From the NCBI RefSeq assembly GCF_001267885.1, contig NZ_CP012382.1, positions 2,653,001 to 2,717,000 on the forward strand: a stretch of 64,000 nt of DNA, read 5' to 3'. The notes beneath the pieces were generated by a model. The model did not search any database and was not told the DNA's origin. It saw nothing but the letters and a program-made list of their open reading frames with translations. Below, piece after piece: positions 37,162-47,924 of this stretch (position 1 is the first letter of the stretch; each line of letters opens with the position of its first letter). The translations under genes and the position numbers were made by a program. The stretch comes from Streptomyces ambofaciens ATCC 23877. Its GTDB lineage: Bacteria > Actinomycetota > Actinomycetes > Streptomycetales > Streptomycetaceae.

Positions 37162-38142
37162 TCAGGGGACCGGCTCCACCTCCCGGTGGGCTGAGGGAAT
37201 GGCGTGCAGGGTGAGCTGGTCGCGGATGCGCTGCACCAGGGCCTGCCACTGCCGGGTGAAGCCGGGCCGCTCCTCGAGCGGGTCCCACAGCGGGGCCAGC
37301 CCGCCGGCCACCCGGGCCGCGGGCATCCACAGGTGCAGCAGGTGGTCGACGGCCGGACGCAGCGTCCTGACGACGGCGCCCGCGTCCTCGGCGGCTCCCT
37401 GGCCCAGCCGGATGCCGTCGAACATGCGGACCACGGTGGTGAGCAGCCAGTCGTGCAGGGCGAGGTCGTCGCAGAGCACGGCGAGCTCGGCGCCGTCGGT
37501 GCCCTCGGGCACCCGGAGCCGTACGGTGCGCAGTTCGTCCTCGGCGAGGGTGAAGCGCTCGAGGGAGGGGCCGTCGCCCGGGGCGGCGGGCAGGGCCACC
37601 CAGCGCAGCCGGGTCGGGCGGGACCGGAAGGGCGGACGCTGGTCGAGCAGGGGGTGGCGCAGCAGCCGGGTGAGCAGCCCGTCGGCGATCAGTCCGACGT
37701 CGAGGTCGCCGTGCCGTCCGCCGTCGAGCACACCCCGCGCGACCGCCTCGTGGGGCAGTTTCCCGAGCGGTTCGACCACGCCGGGCCGCACCAGGTACTC
37801 CCCCCAGGGCCGCCGCTGGTCCGGGCCGGACGCGGGCACCCGGAAGCGGGCGGAGGTCTGCAGCAGGCGTCCCTCGGTGAGCGCGGCGCGTGCGGCGACG
37901 GTGCCGACCGCGCGGACGCGGGCGCCGGTGGCGCTGGGCAGCGGGCAGTCGACGCCGGTGAGGGTGTCGGGGGAACGCGCGTAGAGGCCCGGGCGCTCGG
38001 AGAGCAGGACGCGTTCGTCGGCGCGCAGGGCCAGGAGCTGGGCGGCGGACCGGATGTCCAGGGCCTGCCGGGCGGGCAGCAGGCAGGTGCGGACCTCGCC
38101 GCAGACGAGGTCCGCGCCCGGTGTGCTCTGCCGCGGCGCCAC
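37162..38142 (-). CDS. SCO2521-family protein
   Basis: 326 aa from GTG, one base after the stop of the preceding gene, so surely co-translated. I recognise it as the SCO2521 family, an uncharacterised actinobacterial family always found in this cassette. Visible features are an N-terminal beta-rich part (VCGEVRTCLLPARQALDIRS), a middle Pro/Arg-rich zone and a C-terminal helical region with HLLHLWMPAARVAGGL. No signal peptide, membrane helix or enzymatic motif. Cytosolic; role unknown. Confidence 0.75.
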   Translation of the reverse strand: MAPRQSTPGADLVCGEVRTCLLPARQALDIRSAAQLLALRADERVLLSERPGLYARSPDTLTGVDCPLPSATGARVRAVGTVAARAALTEGRLLQTSARFRVPASGPDQRRPWGEYLVRPGVVEPLGKLPHEAVARGVLDGGRHGDLDVGLIADGLLTRLLRHPLLDQRPPFRSRPTRLRWVALPAAPGDGPSLERFTLAEDELRTVRLRVPEGTDGAELAVLCDDLALHDWLLTTVVRMFDGIRLGQGAAEDAGAVVRTLRPAVDHLLHLWMPAARVAGGLAPLWDPLEERPGFTRQWQALVQRIRDQLTLHAIPSAHREVEPVP

Positions 38143-38143
38143 G

Positions 38144-39109
38144 TCACGGCCCCGCGTAGTAGACGTAGGACACCCGGTCGGCGACCGAGTCGGGGACGGG
38201 CGTGCGCTCCCGGCCGGAGCGTTCGGCGACCTGTGCGAGCGCTCCCGGGTCGACCTCGATCTGGTCGAGGATCACGCGGACGGCGTGCTCGACGGGCAGG
38301 AACCGGGTGGGCAGCACCGAGCAGGTCCGGTAGGCGGCGAAGGGGTCCGCGCGTGCGTCGAGCCGCAGCAGGGAGGGCAGTTCGTCCCAGTCGTCCGGGA
38401 AGCCGGTGCCGGTGTGCGGCTGGGGGACGAGGACGGCGTCGCCCTCGTTGCGCAGCAGTCCGAGGCGGGCGAGCTGCCACACGGCCGCGAGGAAGGGGCA
38501 GGACCAGGTGCGGTGCCCGTCGGCGTCGTCGCTCCACAGCTCGACGTCGAGGAAGACGGAGTGGCGGCGGGCGGCGGTCTCCTTGGGCGGCTGCCAGGCG
38601 GTGGCGCGCTTCATCGCCTGCGGGGCACGGGCGACGGGGCTGCGCTCGCCGTTGGCCAGCCAGCCGGTCTGCGCGGTGGGCGGGCGCAGACCGTGACTGC
38701 CGGGTGGCGGCGACTCGACGATGCGGCCGGCCACCGCCTCCGCGACGGGCACCTTGCCGGTGACGGCGCAGCCGGACTCGCGGGCGAGGTAGTCGACGCT
38801 CAGCCCGGCCCGCTCGGCCTCCGCGAGCAGCATGGGCACGACGTCGGCGGGGGTGGAGAAGCGGGTGAAGTAGTCGTCGATGAGGAAGCAGGTGCTGATC
38901 CGGGCGCGTTTGCCGCCGGCCCGGGCGGTGGCGGCGGTGCGGGCCGCCTCCACCCAGGGGCGTACTTCGGCGAAGTGCCGGCGCAGGCGGGCGGGGCCGG
39001 CCTCGAAGTCCTCCATGTACAGGTGGCCCAGCTCCAGGGAGAGGTGGGCCAGCGGCACCGACTGGGTGCGCGGCTCGGCGGCGGTCTCGCGGAACACCTC
39101 TTCCGTCAC
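38144..39109 (-). CDS. SCO2522-family protein
   Basis: 321 aa from GTG 39109, which overlaps the stop of the P-loop gene (GTGA). The frame is open further upstream but that part is antisense noise within the P-loop gene. Recognised as the uncharacterised SCO2522 family. Segments such as LAHLSLELGHLYMEDF, ISTCFLIDDYFTRF and SVFLDVELWSDD suggest an alpha/beta fold with acidic clusters (DD, DVE) that could hold metal, but no named motif fits. Cytosolic, cassette member. Confidence 0.75.
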   Translation of the reverse strand: MTEEVFRETAAEPRTQSVPLAHLSLELGHLYMEDFEAGPARLRRHFAEVRPWVEAARTAATARAGGKRARISTCFLIDDYFTRFSTPADVVPMLLAEAERAGLSVDYLARESGCAVTGKVPVAEAVAGRIVESPPPGSHGLRPPTAQTGWLANGERSPVARAPQAMKRATAWQPPKETAARRHSVFLDVELWSDDADGHRTWSCPFLAAVWQLARLGLLRNEGDAVLVPQPHTGTGFPDDWDELPSLLRLDARADPFAAYRTCSVLPTRFLPVEHAVRVILDQIEVDPGALAQVAERSGRERTPVPDSVADRVSYVYYAGP

Positions 39110-40029
39110 GGCCGCCCCCAGTGCGAGTCGTCGGTGAGCCGCCGGGCGATCTCCTCCAGCGCTTCCAGGGTCTCCTTGTTGGCGATCTGGGTGGAGAGCA
39201 CGTCCTCCTCGGTGATCAGCTGCTCGCGCCACTGGAGTATCGGCTCCAGCGGTACGACACCGAGTACCACGCTGTCGCCGATCCGGTGCTCGGCGGCGAG
39301 CCGGCGCAGCGCCTCGTCGCACGTTTGCATCCAGGCGGCCTGGGCGGGCGAGCCCTGGGACCACAGCGGCGACTCGGGATCCGGTACGGCGGCGCGCACG
39401 AAGCGGATCGCGGCGCGCAGGGCGTCCTCGTCGTGGCCCCGGTCGACGCCGCCGCCGATGATGCCGTGGTCCGCGTGGACCAGGCCGGAGGCGGCGATCA
39501 CGTGCTGGCGCGTCCAGCGGTGGAAGACGAGCCAGCGGAAGGGCACGTTGCGCATCCGGGGGTGGGCGGTGGCCGCGAGGACCATGTCGACCGCGTAGCT
39601 GCGGCCGGCGCTGAGATCCACGACGGTGATGTCGAACTCGCCGTTCAGCCGCAGCAGCAGGTCGACGCACCGCTCCAGGGTCTCCTCGCCGGTGGCGAAC
39701 TCGCCGCCGCCCGCGTCGCCGGGGAACAGGACGAGCCGGCCGGACTGGTTGGGCCGGGCACGCAGCAGGGGGTGTTCGGTCTGGCGCCAGACGTCGATCC
39801 TGGCCGGCTCGGCGGTCTCTCCCTCCAGGTAGGAGTGGAGGCCGCGTTCCTCGGTGCCGCGCATGGCGCCGGGCACGTCGAAGACCGCGGCGGCGGTGGG
39901 CGAGCCGAAGTCGAAGTCCACGTAGGCCACGTGATCGCCGGTGAGGGCCCGCTGGTAGGCCAGGTTGGCGCTGGTCACGGACCGCCCGGTGCCTCCTTTG
40001 TCGGAGGCGGCGAAGACGAGCACCCTCAC
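39106..40029 (-). CDS. SCO2523-family variant P-loop protein (ParA/MinD-like)
   Basis: 307 aa from GTG 40029 overlapping the previous stop (GTGA). The N-terminus MRVLVFAASDKGGTGRSVTS is a deviant Walker A of the SIMIBI/ParA-MinD class. The signature lysine (K11) is present, but the usual P-loop lysine is arginine (R16). HVAYVDFDFGSPTA fits the switch-I/A' region and FDITVVDLSAG the Walker B region. ParA/MinD relatives dimerise on DNA or membranes and position other proteins. The arginine may weaken or abolish hydrolysis. Centre of a five- to six-gene cassette. Confidence 0.8.
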   Translation of the reverse strand: MRVLVFAASDKGGTGRSVTSANLAYQRALTGDHVAYVDFDFGSPTAAAVFDVPGAMRGTEERGLHSYLEGETAEPARIDVWRQTEHPLLRARPNQSGRLVLFPGDAGGGEFATGEETLERCVDLLLRLNGEFDITVVDLSAGRSYAVDMVLAATAHPRMRNVPFRWLVFHRWTRQHVIAASGLVHADHGIIGGGVDRGHDEDALRAAIRFVRAAVPDPESPLWSQGSPAQAAWMQTCDEALRRLAAEHRIGDSVVLGVVPLEPILQWREQLITEEDVLSTQIANKETLEALEEIARRLTDDSHWGRP

Positions 40030-41870
40030 ACCTCCTGCGCGGCGGCTCCCCTGGCCTGGGCCAGGGTGTCGAGTTCCTGCAGGACGGGGAGGGCCAGCGC
40101 GAAGGCGGTGGCGGGCCGTTCGTCGACCAGGCCGCGGGCGTGGTCGAGGCGGCTCTCGATGCTCCGCATGGCGCGGGCCCGGCTGCCGTCGGCGGCGGCG
40201 GACGCCTCCAGCTGTTCCTTGCCGAACAGGTGGGTGGCCTCGCTGAGCAGTTCGCGGGCCAGCTCGGCGAGTTCGGGGCTGCGGATGGGCTGCTGCTCGT
40301 AGAGGTTGCGGGCGGCGACGAGGCATTCGGTGACGCGCTCGGTGATGCTCCAGGACATGCGCAGGCCGGCGGTTCGCGCGTCGGGGTAGACGGACCGCAC
40401 GTCGTCCCAGAGGCCGGCGCCGTCCTCGTCGTCGATGCGCCGGGACCACAGGTGCTCGAAGGCCTGCTCGGCGAGGCGCAGCAGCCGGTCCTGCGCGCCG
40501 ATGTTCCGCGACAGCGTGGCCAGCTGGATGATCCGCTTGAGCAGTTGGGCGGAGTAGTCGGTCATCCGCCACAGGAGGACCCCGCCGGAGTGCTCGGACC
40601 CGGCGAGCGGCATGGTGACGCCGGGGGTGTGCAGCCTGATGGTGGGGTCGTCCTTGGTCATCCGGCTGGTGACCCGGCCCCGGTCGGCGAGGCGCTCCAT
40701 GACGGCGACGGTGCGGGTGAGGTCGTCGTCGGTCGCCTTCCGGCGGACCAGGTCGTGGACGAGGATGGCCGCGACGGTCAGCGAGAAGTACTCGGACTCC
40801 AGGCGCAGGCCGGTGGTCTGCCAGGGCAGGTCCTCCAGAGGCCAGCGCTCGCCGCCGAAACGGGCGATCGCGGACCAGTACTGCTGGCTGAGTTCCCAGC
40901 GCAGGCGCAGCGCCTCGGCGAGCTTCTGCTGGTCGGCGTCGAGCAGTCCGAGGGTGAGGGTGCGGTCGGAGAACAGGTCCTGGATGCCGTCGAGGGCGAC
41001 GACGGTGAAGTACACGTAGGGCAGCCGGTCGGCGATGCCGTCGGGCTGCCCGTGGACCTGGACGTCCAGGTCGGTGACGGTCGGCGCGTCCTTGACGATG
41101 CCCCAGGCCCAGCCGCACTCGAAGAGCTGGCTCTCGTCGCGGATGCCCTCGTCGACCTGGATGCCGCGGGTCAGGCTCTCGATGATGGTGGCGCGCAGGG
41201 GGCGTAACTTGCGGGAGAACTGCTGGAGGACGGCCCGGTCGGACTGTCTGCCCTGTCCGACGACCTGGATGAGCCGCTTGCCCTGCTCGGACTCGGCGTC
41301 GAAGACGTTGACGGTGAAGGAACGCAGCAGGCTGATCATGGCGGCGGTCAGCCGGGCGTTGGTGGCGTCCCTCAGCTCGGCGATCGCCCTGAGCACCTCG
41401 GGGCGGGTCGTGGTGCCCTCGTAGACCTTGAGGAACCCGAGGGTGGCGAGGCAGAGCGTGACGGACATGGAGTAGGAGTCCACCACGCCGAGCTGGCTCT
41501 GTTCGTGGGTGATCTCGCCGTCGGGCTCGGCGGACCTGAAGTAGTGTCCGCCGGCGAAGGTGGGGCTGTCGTCCGTGCCGGTGTGCGTGCGCATGAACTG
41601 GGTCAGCGCGGTGATCAGGTTGGGCGGGATCTCGAGCCGGCTGCCGATCCGGTCGAGGGCGCGCAGGACGTCGCGTTCGGTGGTGTCGGGCTGGTCGAGC
41701 CGGAAGGCGGGGACCTCGGTGGCGGGATAGAGCAGGCAGAGCAGGCGCTCGGCGTCCGCGACGCTGCTCAGCCCGTCGGTGTCCCCCCGGACGAGCTTCC
41801 CGTCCTCGAACGAGTGACGGGCCATGGCCTGCCAGATTTCCAGCATGTGCTGGCGTGGCTTGATCTGCAT
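40026..41870 (-). CDS. SCO2524-family protein
   Basis: 614 aa, the largest cassette member, recognised as the uncharacterised SCO2524 family. Almost entirely helical in appearance, with many charged amphipathic stretches (LEIWQAMARHSFEDGKLVRG, EQAFEHLWSRRIDDED, ITERVTECLVAARNLYEQQ) and no membrane segment or catalytic motif that I can name. It could be a scaffold, comparable in size to repeat-helical partners of P-loop switches. Starts 54 bp after the methyltransferase; ends overlapping the P-loop gene. Confidence 0.75.
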   Translation of the reverse strand: MQIKPRQHMLEIWQAMARHSFEDGKLVRGDTDGLSSVADAERLLCLLYPATEVPAFRLDQPDTTERDVLRALDRIGSRLEIPPNLITALTQFMRTHTGTDDSPTFAGGHYFRSAEPDGEITHEQSQLGVVDSYSMSVTLCLATLGFLKVYEGTTTRPEVLRAIAELRDATNARLTAAMISLLRSFTVNVFDAESEQGKRLIQVVGQGRQSDRAVLQQFSRKLRPLRATIIESLTRGIQVDEGIRDESQLFECGWAWGIVKDAPTVTDLDVQVHGQPDGIADRLPYVYFTVVALDGIQDLFSDRTLTLGLLDADQQKLAEALRLRWELSQQYWSAIARFGGERWPLEDLPWQTTGLRLESEYFSLTVAAILVHDLVRRKATDDDLTRTVAVMERLADRGRVTSRMTKDDPTIRLHTPGVTMPLAGSEHSGGVLLWRMTDYSAQLLKRIIQLATLSRNIGAQDRLLRLAEQAFEHLWSRRIDDEDGAGLWDDVRSVYPDARTAGLRMSWSITERVTECLVAARNLYEQQPIRSPELAELARELLSEATHLFGKEQLEASAAADGSRARAMRSIESRLDHARGLVDERPATAFALALPVLQELDTLAQARGAAAQEV

Positions 41871-41924
41871 CCCCGCACCCCTCGTACAGATCTCGTTGCC
41901 CTGTGTTCAGCATGGTCCCCGTTC

Positions 41925-42674
41925 CTACGGGACGGCAACCTCCGAATTGCGCCGCCCCAGGGCGAGGAGCATTCCCTCGTGTCCCGGCCGCACCATGTGG
42001 TGCAGATCGTGGATCTCCAGCTCGGCGGTGAACGGAGCGAGGCTCTCTCTGACCCGGTCCTCGTTCACCCGGTAGGCCGGATAGTCGTGATCGCCGACGC
42101 GATAACCGACCGACTCCTTCATGAACGCGGCGGCGAAAGGCGCACGCTCACCGAGGGCGTTCATGAAGCACCGCACACCCCGCTTGAACTCGTCGGGACA
42201 CTCGGACATGGAATCGGCGACGAAGAACATGGTCCCGAGGTCCCAGCGCCGGTGTCCGTCGAGGTCGAACAGGTTGCCCCGCTCCACCCGGACGATCTCG
42301 CCGAACCGGCTCCTCGGCTCGACTGCGGCGTAGGCGGGGGCCTCACGGAGCACGTCCCAGAACGCGTCCCACGCCGTGTCGAAGCCCCCGGAGGAGACCT
42401 GCCTCTCCAGGTACTCGACATTCGGACGCGCGAATTCCAGCAGAAGGATCTTTTCGCACCAGGGGAGCATCGAGAGCGCGGGATAGAGATTCGCCCCGGC
42501 ACCGGCGTCGACGCCCCGCACCGAATCCGGCACGCCCCCGGAGAAACAGCGCCCGAAGTGGTCGCGCATCAACCGGACGATCAACAGGTCCACTTCGAGC
42601 GGCGTCCGGTAATTGTTGTCGACGTACACCTCGGGATCGAACTTCGACCAAGGTGCGTCGGCGTTGCGATCCAT
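41925..42674 (-). CDS. SCO2525-family SAM-dependent methyltransferase
   Basis: 249 aa from ATG 42674, with AGGGTG upstream; in-frame starts at 42695 and 42827 are possible. Class I methyltransferase fold of the NNMT/PNMT/TEMT kind: FDPEVYVDNNYRT at the start, SAM motif GVDAGAGANLYPALS, acidic post-II LLEFARPNVEYLERQ, and FFVADSMSECPDEF. Relatives N-methylate small amines. First gene of the cassette. Divergent from a GNAT gene across ~275 bp that contains a CTTGC/GCAAG dyad at 42821-42835. Confidence 0.8.
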   Translation of the reverse strand: MDRNADAPWSKFDPEVYVDNNYRTPLEVDLLIVRLMRDHFGRCFSGGVPDSVRGVDAGAGANLYPALSMLPWCEKILLLEFARPNVEYLERQVSSGGFDTAWDAFWDVLREAPAYAAVEPRSRFGEIVRVERGNLFDLDGHRRWDLGTMFFVADSMSECPDEFKRGVRCFMNALGERAPFAAAFMKESVGYRVGDHDYPAYRVNEDRVRESLAPFTAELEIHDLHHMVRPGHEGMLLALGRRNSEVAVP

Positions 42675-42950
42675 AGTCACCCTGCCGCGTTCCATTCGAA
42701 TCCGGACAAGCCCAGTGCCGTGCACGGTAGGCCACCAGGACACGTCGAGACAGCCGGGAAACCGCCAGACCTCGTCCGCCGGGCGCACGTCGGGCGCATG
42801 GACGCACACCTTAACTCGCCCTTGCACGAGGCAAGTTGGAAGCTCACTCTAGCCAGGAGGGGGCGGCGGCCGCCACACGATGCCGCGTACTCCTGACGAA
42901 TGAAAAGCGCACCCGTCGAGTTGACCTCGCACGTCCTGACTGGGGGTTGC

Positions 42951-43511
42951 ATGACCGCCGAACCGCTGGAACGTTCCCTGGCCCGCCGCGATCGGCTCAC
43001 GGATGCCGGCCCTCCTCGTCCCGACGAACCGCCGCTGGTCCTGCGCACGGCCCAGGAGGCCGACCTGCCCGAACTGCGGCGGCTCGACGAGGAGGTCTTC
43101 CAGGACGTCGCCTATCCCGGCTTCCTCCTGCGCCAGCTCTTCGACATGTACGAGGAGCACTTCCTGGTGCTGGACGACGGCACGGGCCGGCTGCGCGGCT
43201 ACGTGCTCGCCGCCACCCGGGCGCTCGGCGCGGACAGCTGGATACTCGGCCTGTGCGTGACGCAGGACCGCCGGCGTCACGGGCTGGGCCGGGAGCTGAT
43301 GACGGAGGTGCTGGACCGGCTGTGCCGGGACGGCATCCGGGTGGTGCGCCTGACCGTGGAACCCGCCAACCTCGCCGCCATCTTCCTCTACCGAGGCCTG
43401 GGCTTCCGCCCGGAGGAGCCCGACGGCGGCCTGCGCCCGGACTACTTCGGCCCCGGCATGCACCGCCAGATCCTGCGCCTGGACCTGACGGACCAGGCGT
43501 CGCCGCTCTGA
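42951..43511 (+). CDS. GNAT-family N-acetyltransferase
   Basis: About 186 aa from ATG 42951, with a G-rich run upstream; ATG 42900 is a possible longer start. RimI-like GNAT fold: VLRTAQEADLPELRRLDEEVF (motif C/D), the acetyl-CoA loop in VTQDRRRHGLGRELM, and motif B VEPANLAAIFLYRGLGF. Substrate unknown. Divergently transcribed from the SCO2525-type operon and possibly sharing its control region, but it need not be part of it. Confidence 0.85.
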   Translation: MTAEPLERSLARRDRLTDAGPPRPDEPPLVLRTAQEADLPELRRLDEEVFQDVAYPGFLLRQLFDMYEEHFLVLDDGTGRLRGYVLAATRALGADSWILGLCVTQDRRRHGLGRELMTEVLDRLCRDGIRVVRLTVEPANLAAIFLYRGLGFRPEEPDGGLRPDYFGPGMHRQILRLDLTDQASPL

Positions 43512-43574
43512 ACGGTGGCCGGACCGCGCCGGCCGCGGCCGCGATCGCCGGGGCCGGGCGGCTGCCCGGGCCGG

Positions 43575-44270
43575 TCAGGAAGGCGTGCCCGCCGATTCCA
43601 GGAGGCGGGTCACGTCGTCGGAGCAGATGGTCAGGGCCGCGCCCACCGTGGCCAGCGCGTCGCGTTCGGCGGGGGTGTAGGGGCCGTCGGCCAGGGCGAT
43701 GCGGGCGCCCTGGAGGAGGATGGACTCGCGGCCGACGGTCGCCAGGTGGGGGGCCAGGGGGTCCAGGGCCTCGTGGAGTTCTATGGCGAGGCCGGGCACG
43801 CAGGGCTCGCCGTGGACCCGGCCGGTGTCCGCCTCCAGCGCCTCGACGAGCGCGCCCAGCTGCTCCTCGGTGCAGTCCTCGAAGCCGGCCGCGCGCACCG
43901 CGACGGCGGCCGTCTCCAGCGACGTACGGGAGCAGGCGCCGCCCGCGGCGAGGACGGCGAGGGCGACGGTGTGCACGGCGTCGCGGAGCATCGCGGAGAA
44001 GCGGGTGGTGGTCGGGTGGTCGAGGACGTCGGTGCCGTAGTGGCGGCGGCAGGCCGCGCACTCGACGGTCGGCGCGGACTCGCCGCGCGGCAGCACGGGC
44101 ACGCCGAGCAGGGTGAAGCGGCGGCGGCCGGTGAGCCGCTGGTAGTTGCGGTCGCCCCCGCAGCCCGGGCAGAAGAACTCGCCGTCCCCGACGGGCGTCC
44201 ACGCGGTACGCGTGCCCAGGATGCGCGGCAGCCGGACAGCTCGGCCCTGTCGTTCCCGTCCAGGCAGCAC
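43575..44270 (-). CDS. Zinc-ribbon TerB-like protein
   Basis: 231 aa from GTG 44270, with GGAGG 7 bases upstream; the frame continues further upstream. The N-terminal zinc ribbon has FFCPGCGGDRNY and VECAACRRHYG. The rest is a TerB-like helical bundle (TTRFSAMLRDAVHTVALAVL; ALADGPYTPAERDALATVGA), the fold of tellurite-resistance TerB and metal-sensing relatives. No other ter genes are nearby, so a tellurite role should not be assumed. Confidence 0.75.
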   Translation of the reverse strand: MLPGRERQGRAVRLPRILGTRTAWTPVGDGEFFCPGCGGDRNYQRLTGRRRFTLLGVPVLPRGESAPTVECAACRRHYGTDVLDHPTTTRFSAMLRDAVHTVALAVLAAGGACSRTSLETAAVAVRAAGFEDCTEEQLGALVEALEADTGRVHGEPCVPGLAIELHEALDPLAPHLATVGRESILLQGARIALADGPYTPAERDALATVGAALTICSDDVTRLLESAGTPS

Positions 44271-44400
44271 GTCGCACCTCCGTAACCGCGCGACAGCATC
44301 GTCGCGCTGGCGTGATGTTAGCCACATCACCTACGTGGAGTCAGTACCCCGGAGGAGACCTTTCCGTGACCTGCACACGGAGTTGGCCGGTATACGACGG

Positions 44401-44433
44401 GGCCCCGCCCGCCGGAGAACGGCGGGCGGGGCC
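44401..44433 (-). terminator. leuA terminator hairpin
   Basis: GGCCCCGCCCGCCG (44401-44414) and CGGCGGGCGGGGCC (44420-44433) form a perfect 14-bp stem with a GAGAA loop, 21 bp after the leuA stop. Confidence 0.8.
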
Positions 44434-44454
44434 TGTAACCACCGATTCGGCTGG

Positions 44455-46458
<2,004 letters not shown>

Positions 46459-46509
46459 TCATGGTTGCGGGTGGTGACAGTGACGTCACTCAGTGCGAGG
46501 GTGCCGGTC

Positions 46510-47580
46510 ATGACGACCCACGGGGGCTTCGAGCCCGTCTTCTGCACCATCGTGCCGCCCCACGTCCTCGACAAGCTCGCCCAGCACGAGGACCCGGTAC
46601 TCGCCGGACCCGCTCGCCGGACCCTCCAGCGCGACGCCTTCGAGCGCACCCACCGCCGGCTGACCACGGTCATCGGCGCCCCCACCGTCACCCCGCGCGC
46701 CGGCGCCGAACCCCGGAAGCCGCACCGCACGGTCTTCGACGCCCGGCACGGCACCGACCTGCCGGGCAGGAAGGTGCGCGGCGAGGGCGAGGAGCCCGGC
46801 AAGGACGCCACCGTCAACCGCGCCTACGCGGGCCTCGGCGCCACCTTCGACCACTTCCTGAAGGTCTACGGCCGCGACTCCATCGACGGCGACGGACTGC
46901 CGCTGGACGCGACCGTGCACTACGACCGCGAGTACAACAACGCCTTCTGGAACGGCGAGCAGATGGTCTTCGGCGACGGGGACGGGGAGATCTTCCTCGA
47001 CTTCACCGTCTCCCTCGACGTCATCGGCCACGAGCTGGCCCACGGCGTCACCCAGCACACCGCCAACCTGACCTACTACGGTCAGCCCGGCGCCCTCAAC
47101 GAGTCGGTGTCCGACGTCTTCGGCGCCCTCGTCAAGCAGTACTCGCTCGGCCAGACCGCCGCCGAGGCCGACTGGCTGATCGGCGCCGGGCTGCTCGCCC
47201 CGCGCGTGACGGGGGTGGCGCTGCGCTCCATGAAGGAGCCGGGCACCGCGTACGACGACGACGTGCTGGGCAAGGACCCGCAGCCCGCGACGATGGACGA
47301 CTTCGTGCGCACCGGCCGCGACAACGGCGGCGTCCACATCAACTCCGGCATCCCCAACCACGCCTTCTACCTCGCGGCCACCGCGCTCGGCGGGCACGCC
47401 TGGGAGCGGGCCGGACAGGTCTGGTACGACGTGCTGACCGGCGGCGAACTGGCGCAGGACGCGCTGTTCACGGACTTCGCCTCCCTGACGGTGAAGGCGG
47501 CCCGGGAGCGTTACGGCGACGCGGAGGAGCTGGAGGCGGTGCGCAAGGGCTGGGAGCAGGTCGGGGTGCGCACGGTGTAG
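46510..47580 (+). CDS. M4 metalloprotease, protealysin type
   Basis: 356 aa from ATG 46510. Thermolysin-family zinc protease with HELAHGVTQHTANL (HExxH), the third ligand region in GALNESVSDVFGAL, and catalytic His in DNGGVHINSGIPNHAFYLAA. There is no signal peptide and only a short N-terminal propeptide (~110 aa including PPHVLDKLAQHEDP), the hallmark of protealysin-like rather than classical secreted thermolysins. The next gene encodes an emfourin-like inhibitor, the known protealysin operon arrangement. Confidence 0.92.
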   Translation: MTTHGGFEPVFCTIVPPHVLDKLAQHEDPVLAGPARRTLQRDAFERTHRRLTTVIGAPTVTPRAGAEPRKPHRTVFDARHGTDLPGRKVRGEGEEPGKDATVNRAYAGLGATFDHFLKVYGRDSIDGDGLPLDATVHYDREYNNAFWNGEQMVFGDGDGEIFLDFTVSLDVIGHELAHGVTQHTANLTYYGQPGALNESVSDVFGALVKQYSLGQTAAEADWLIGAGLLAPRVTGVALRSMKEPGTAYDDDVLGKDPQPATMDDFVRTGRDNGGVHINSGIPNHAFYLAATALGGHAWERAGQVWYDVLTGGELAQDALFTDFASLTVKAARERYGDAEELEAVRKGWEQVGVRTV

Positions 47581-47600
47581 TTCCGTACTAGACACGGACC

Positions 47601-47867
47601 ATGCGGATTCAGGTGAGGCGCACAGGAGGCTTCGCGGGCATCGAACGCCACGCGGAGGTCGACACCGCGGGACGGGCCGACGCGGACGAGTGGCACGCCC
47701 TGGCGGAGCGGGCCGCGGCCGACGGGCGGGGCACACCGCCCGTCGGCGTGCCGGACGGGTTCAGCTACCAGATCACCGTGGACGGCCGGACGGTGTACGC
47801 CGCCGATCCCCGGCTGACGGACGAGCAGCGCAGGCTGATCTCGCGGGTGCTGAAGGAAGGGGCGTGA
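47601..47867 (+). CDS. Emfourin-like protealysin inhibitor
   Basis: 88 aa, 20 bp after the protease stop. MRIQVRRTGGFAGIERHAEV, then the PDGFSYQITVDGRTVYA strand pair and DEQRRLISRVL helix, match the emfourin (M4in) family, slow-binding inhibitors of protealysin-type M4 peptidases. Cytoplasmic, no signal. Presumably protects the cell or restrains the protease until release. Confidence 0.8.
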   Translation: MRIQVRRTGGFAGIERHAEVDTAGRADADEWHALAERAAADGRGTPPVGVPDGFSYQITVDGRTVYAADPRLTDEQRRLISRVLKEGA

Positions 47868-47924
47868 CCGCCGGTCCGCGCAGGGGCGTTGACGTGCCTC
47901 GCCGGCCCTGCGGATGATCCGCGC

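Noticed and set aside
42951..43511. GNAT gene as a seventh member of the SCO2521-2525 cassette
   Set aside because: It is transcribed divergently and belongs to a generic family. A shared promoter region is possible but membership cannot be shown from sequence.
43575..44270. Tellurite-resistance operon
   Set aside because: Only one TerB-like gene is present, fused to a zinc ribbon. No terC, terD or terZ genes nearby, so a tellurite role is unsupported.
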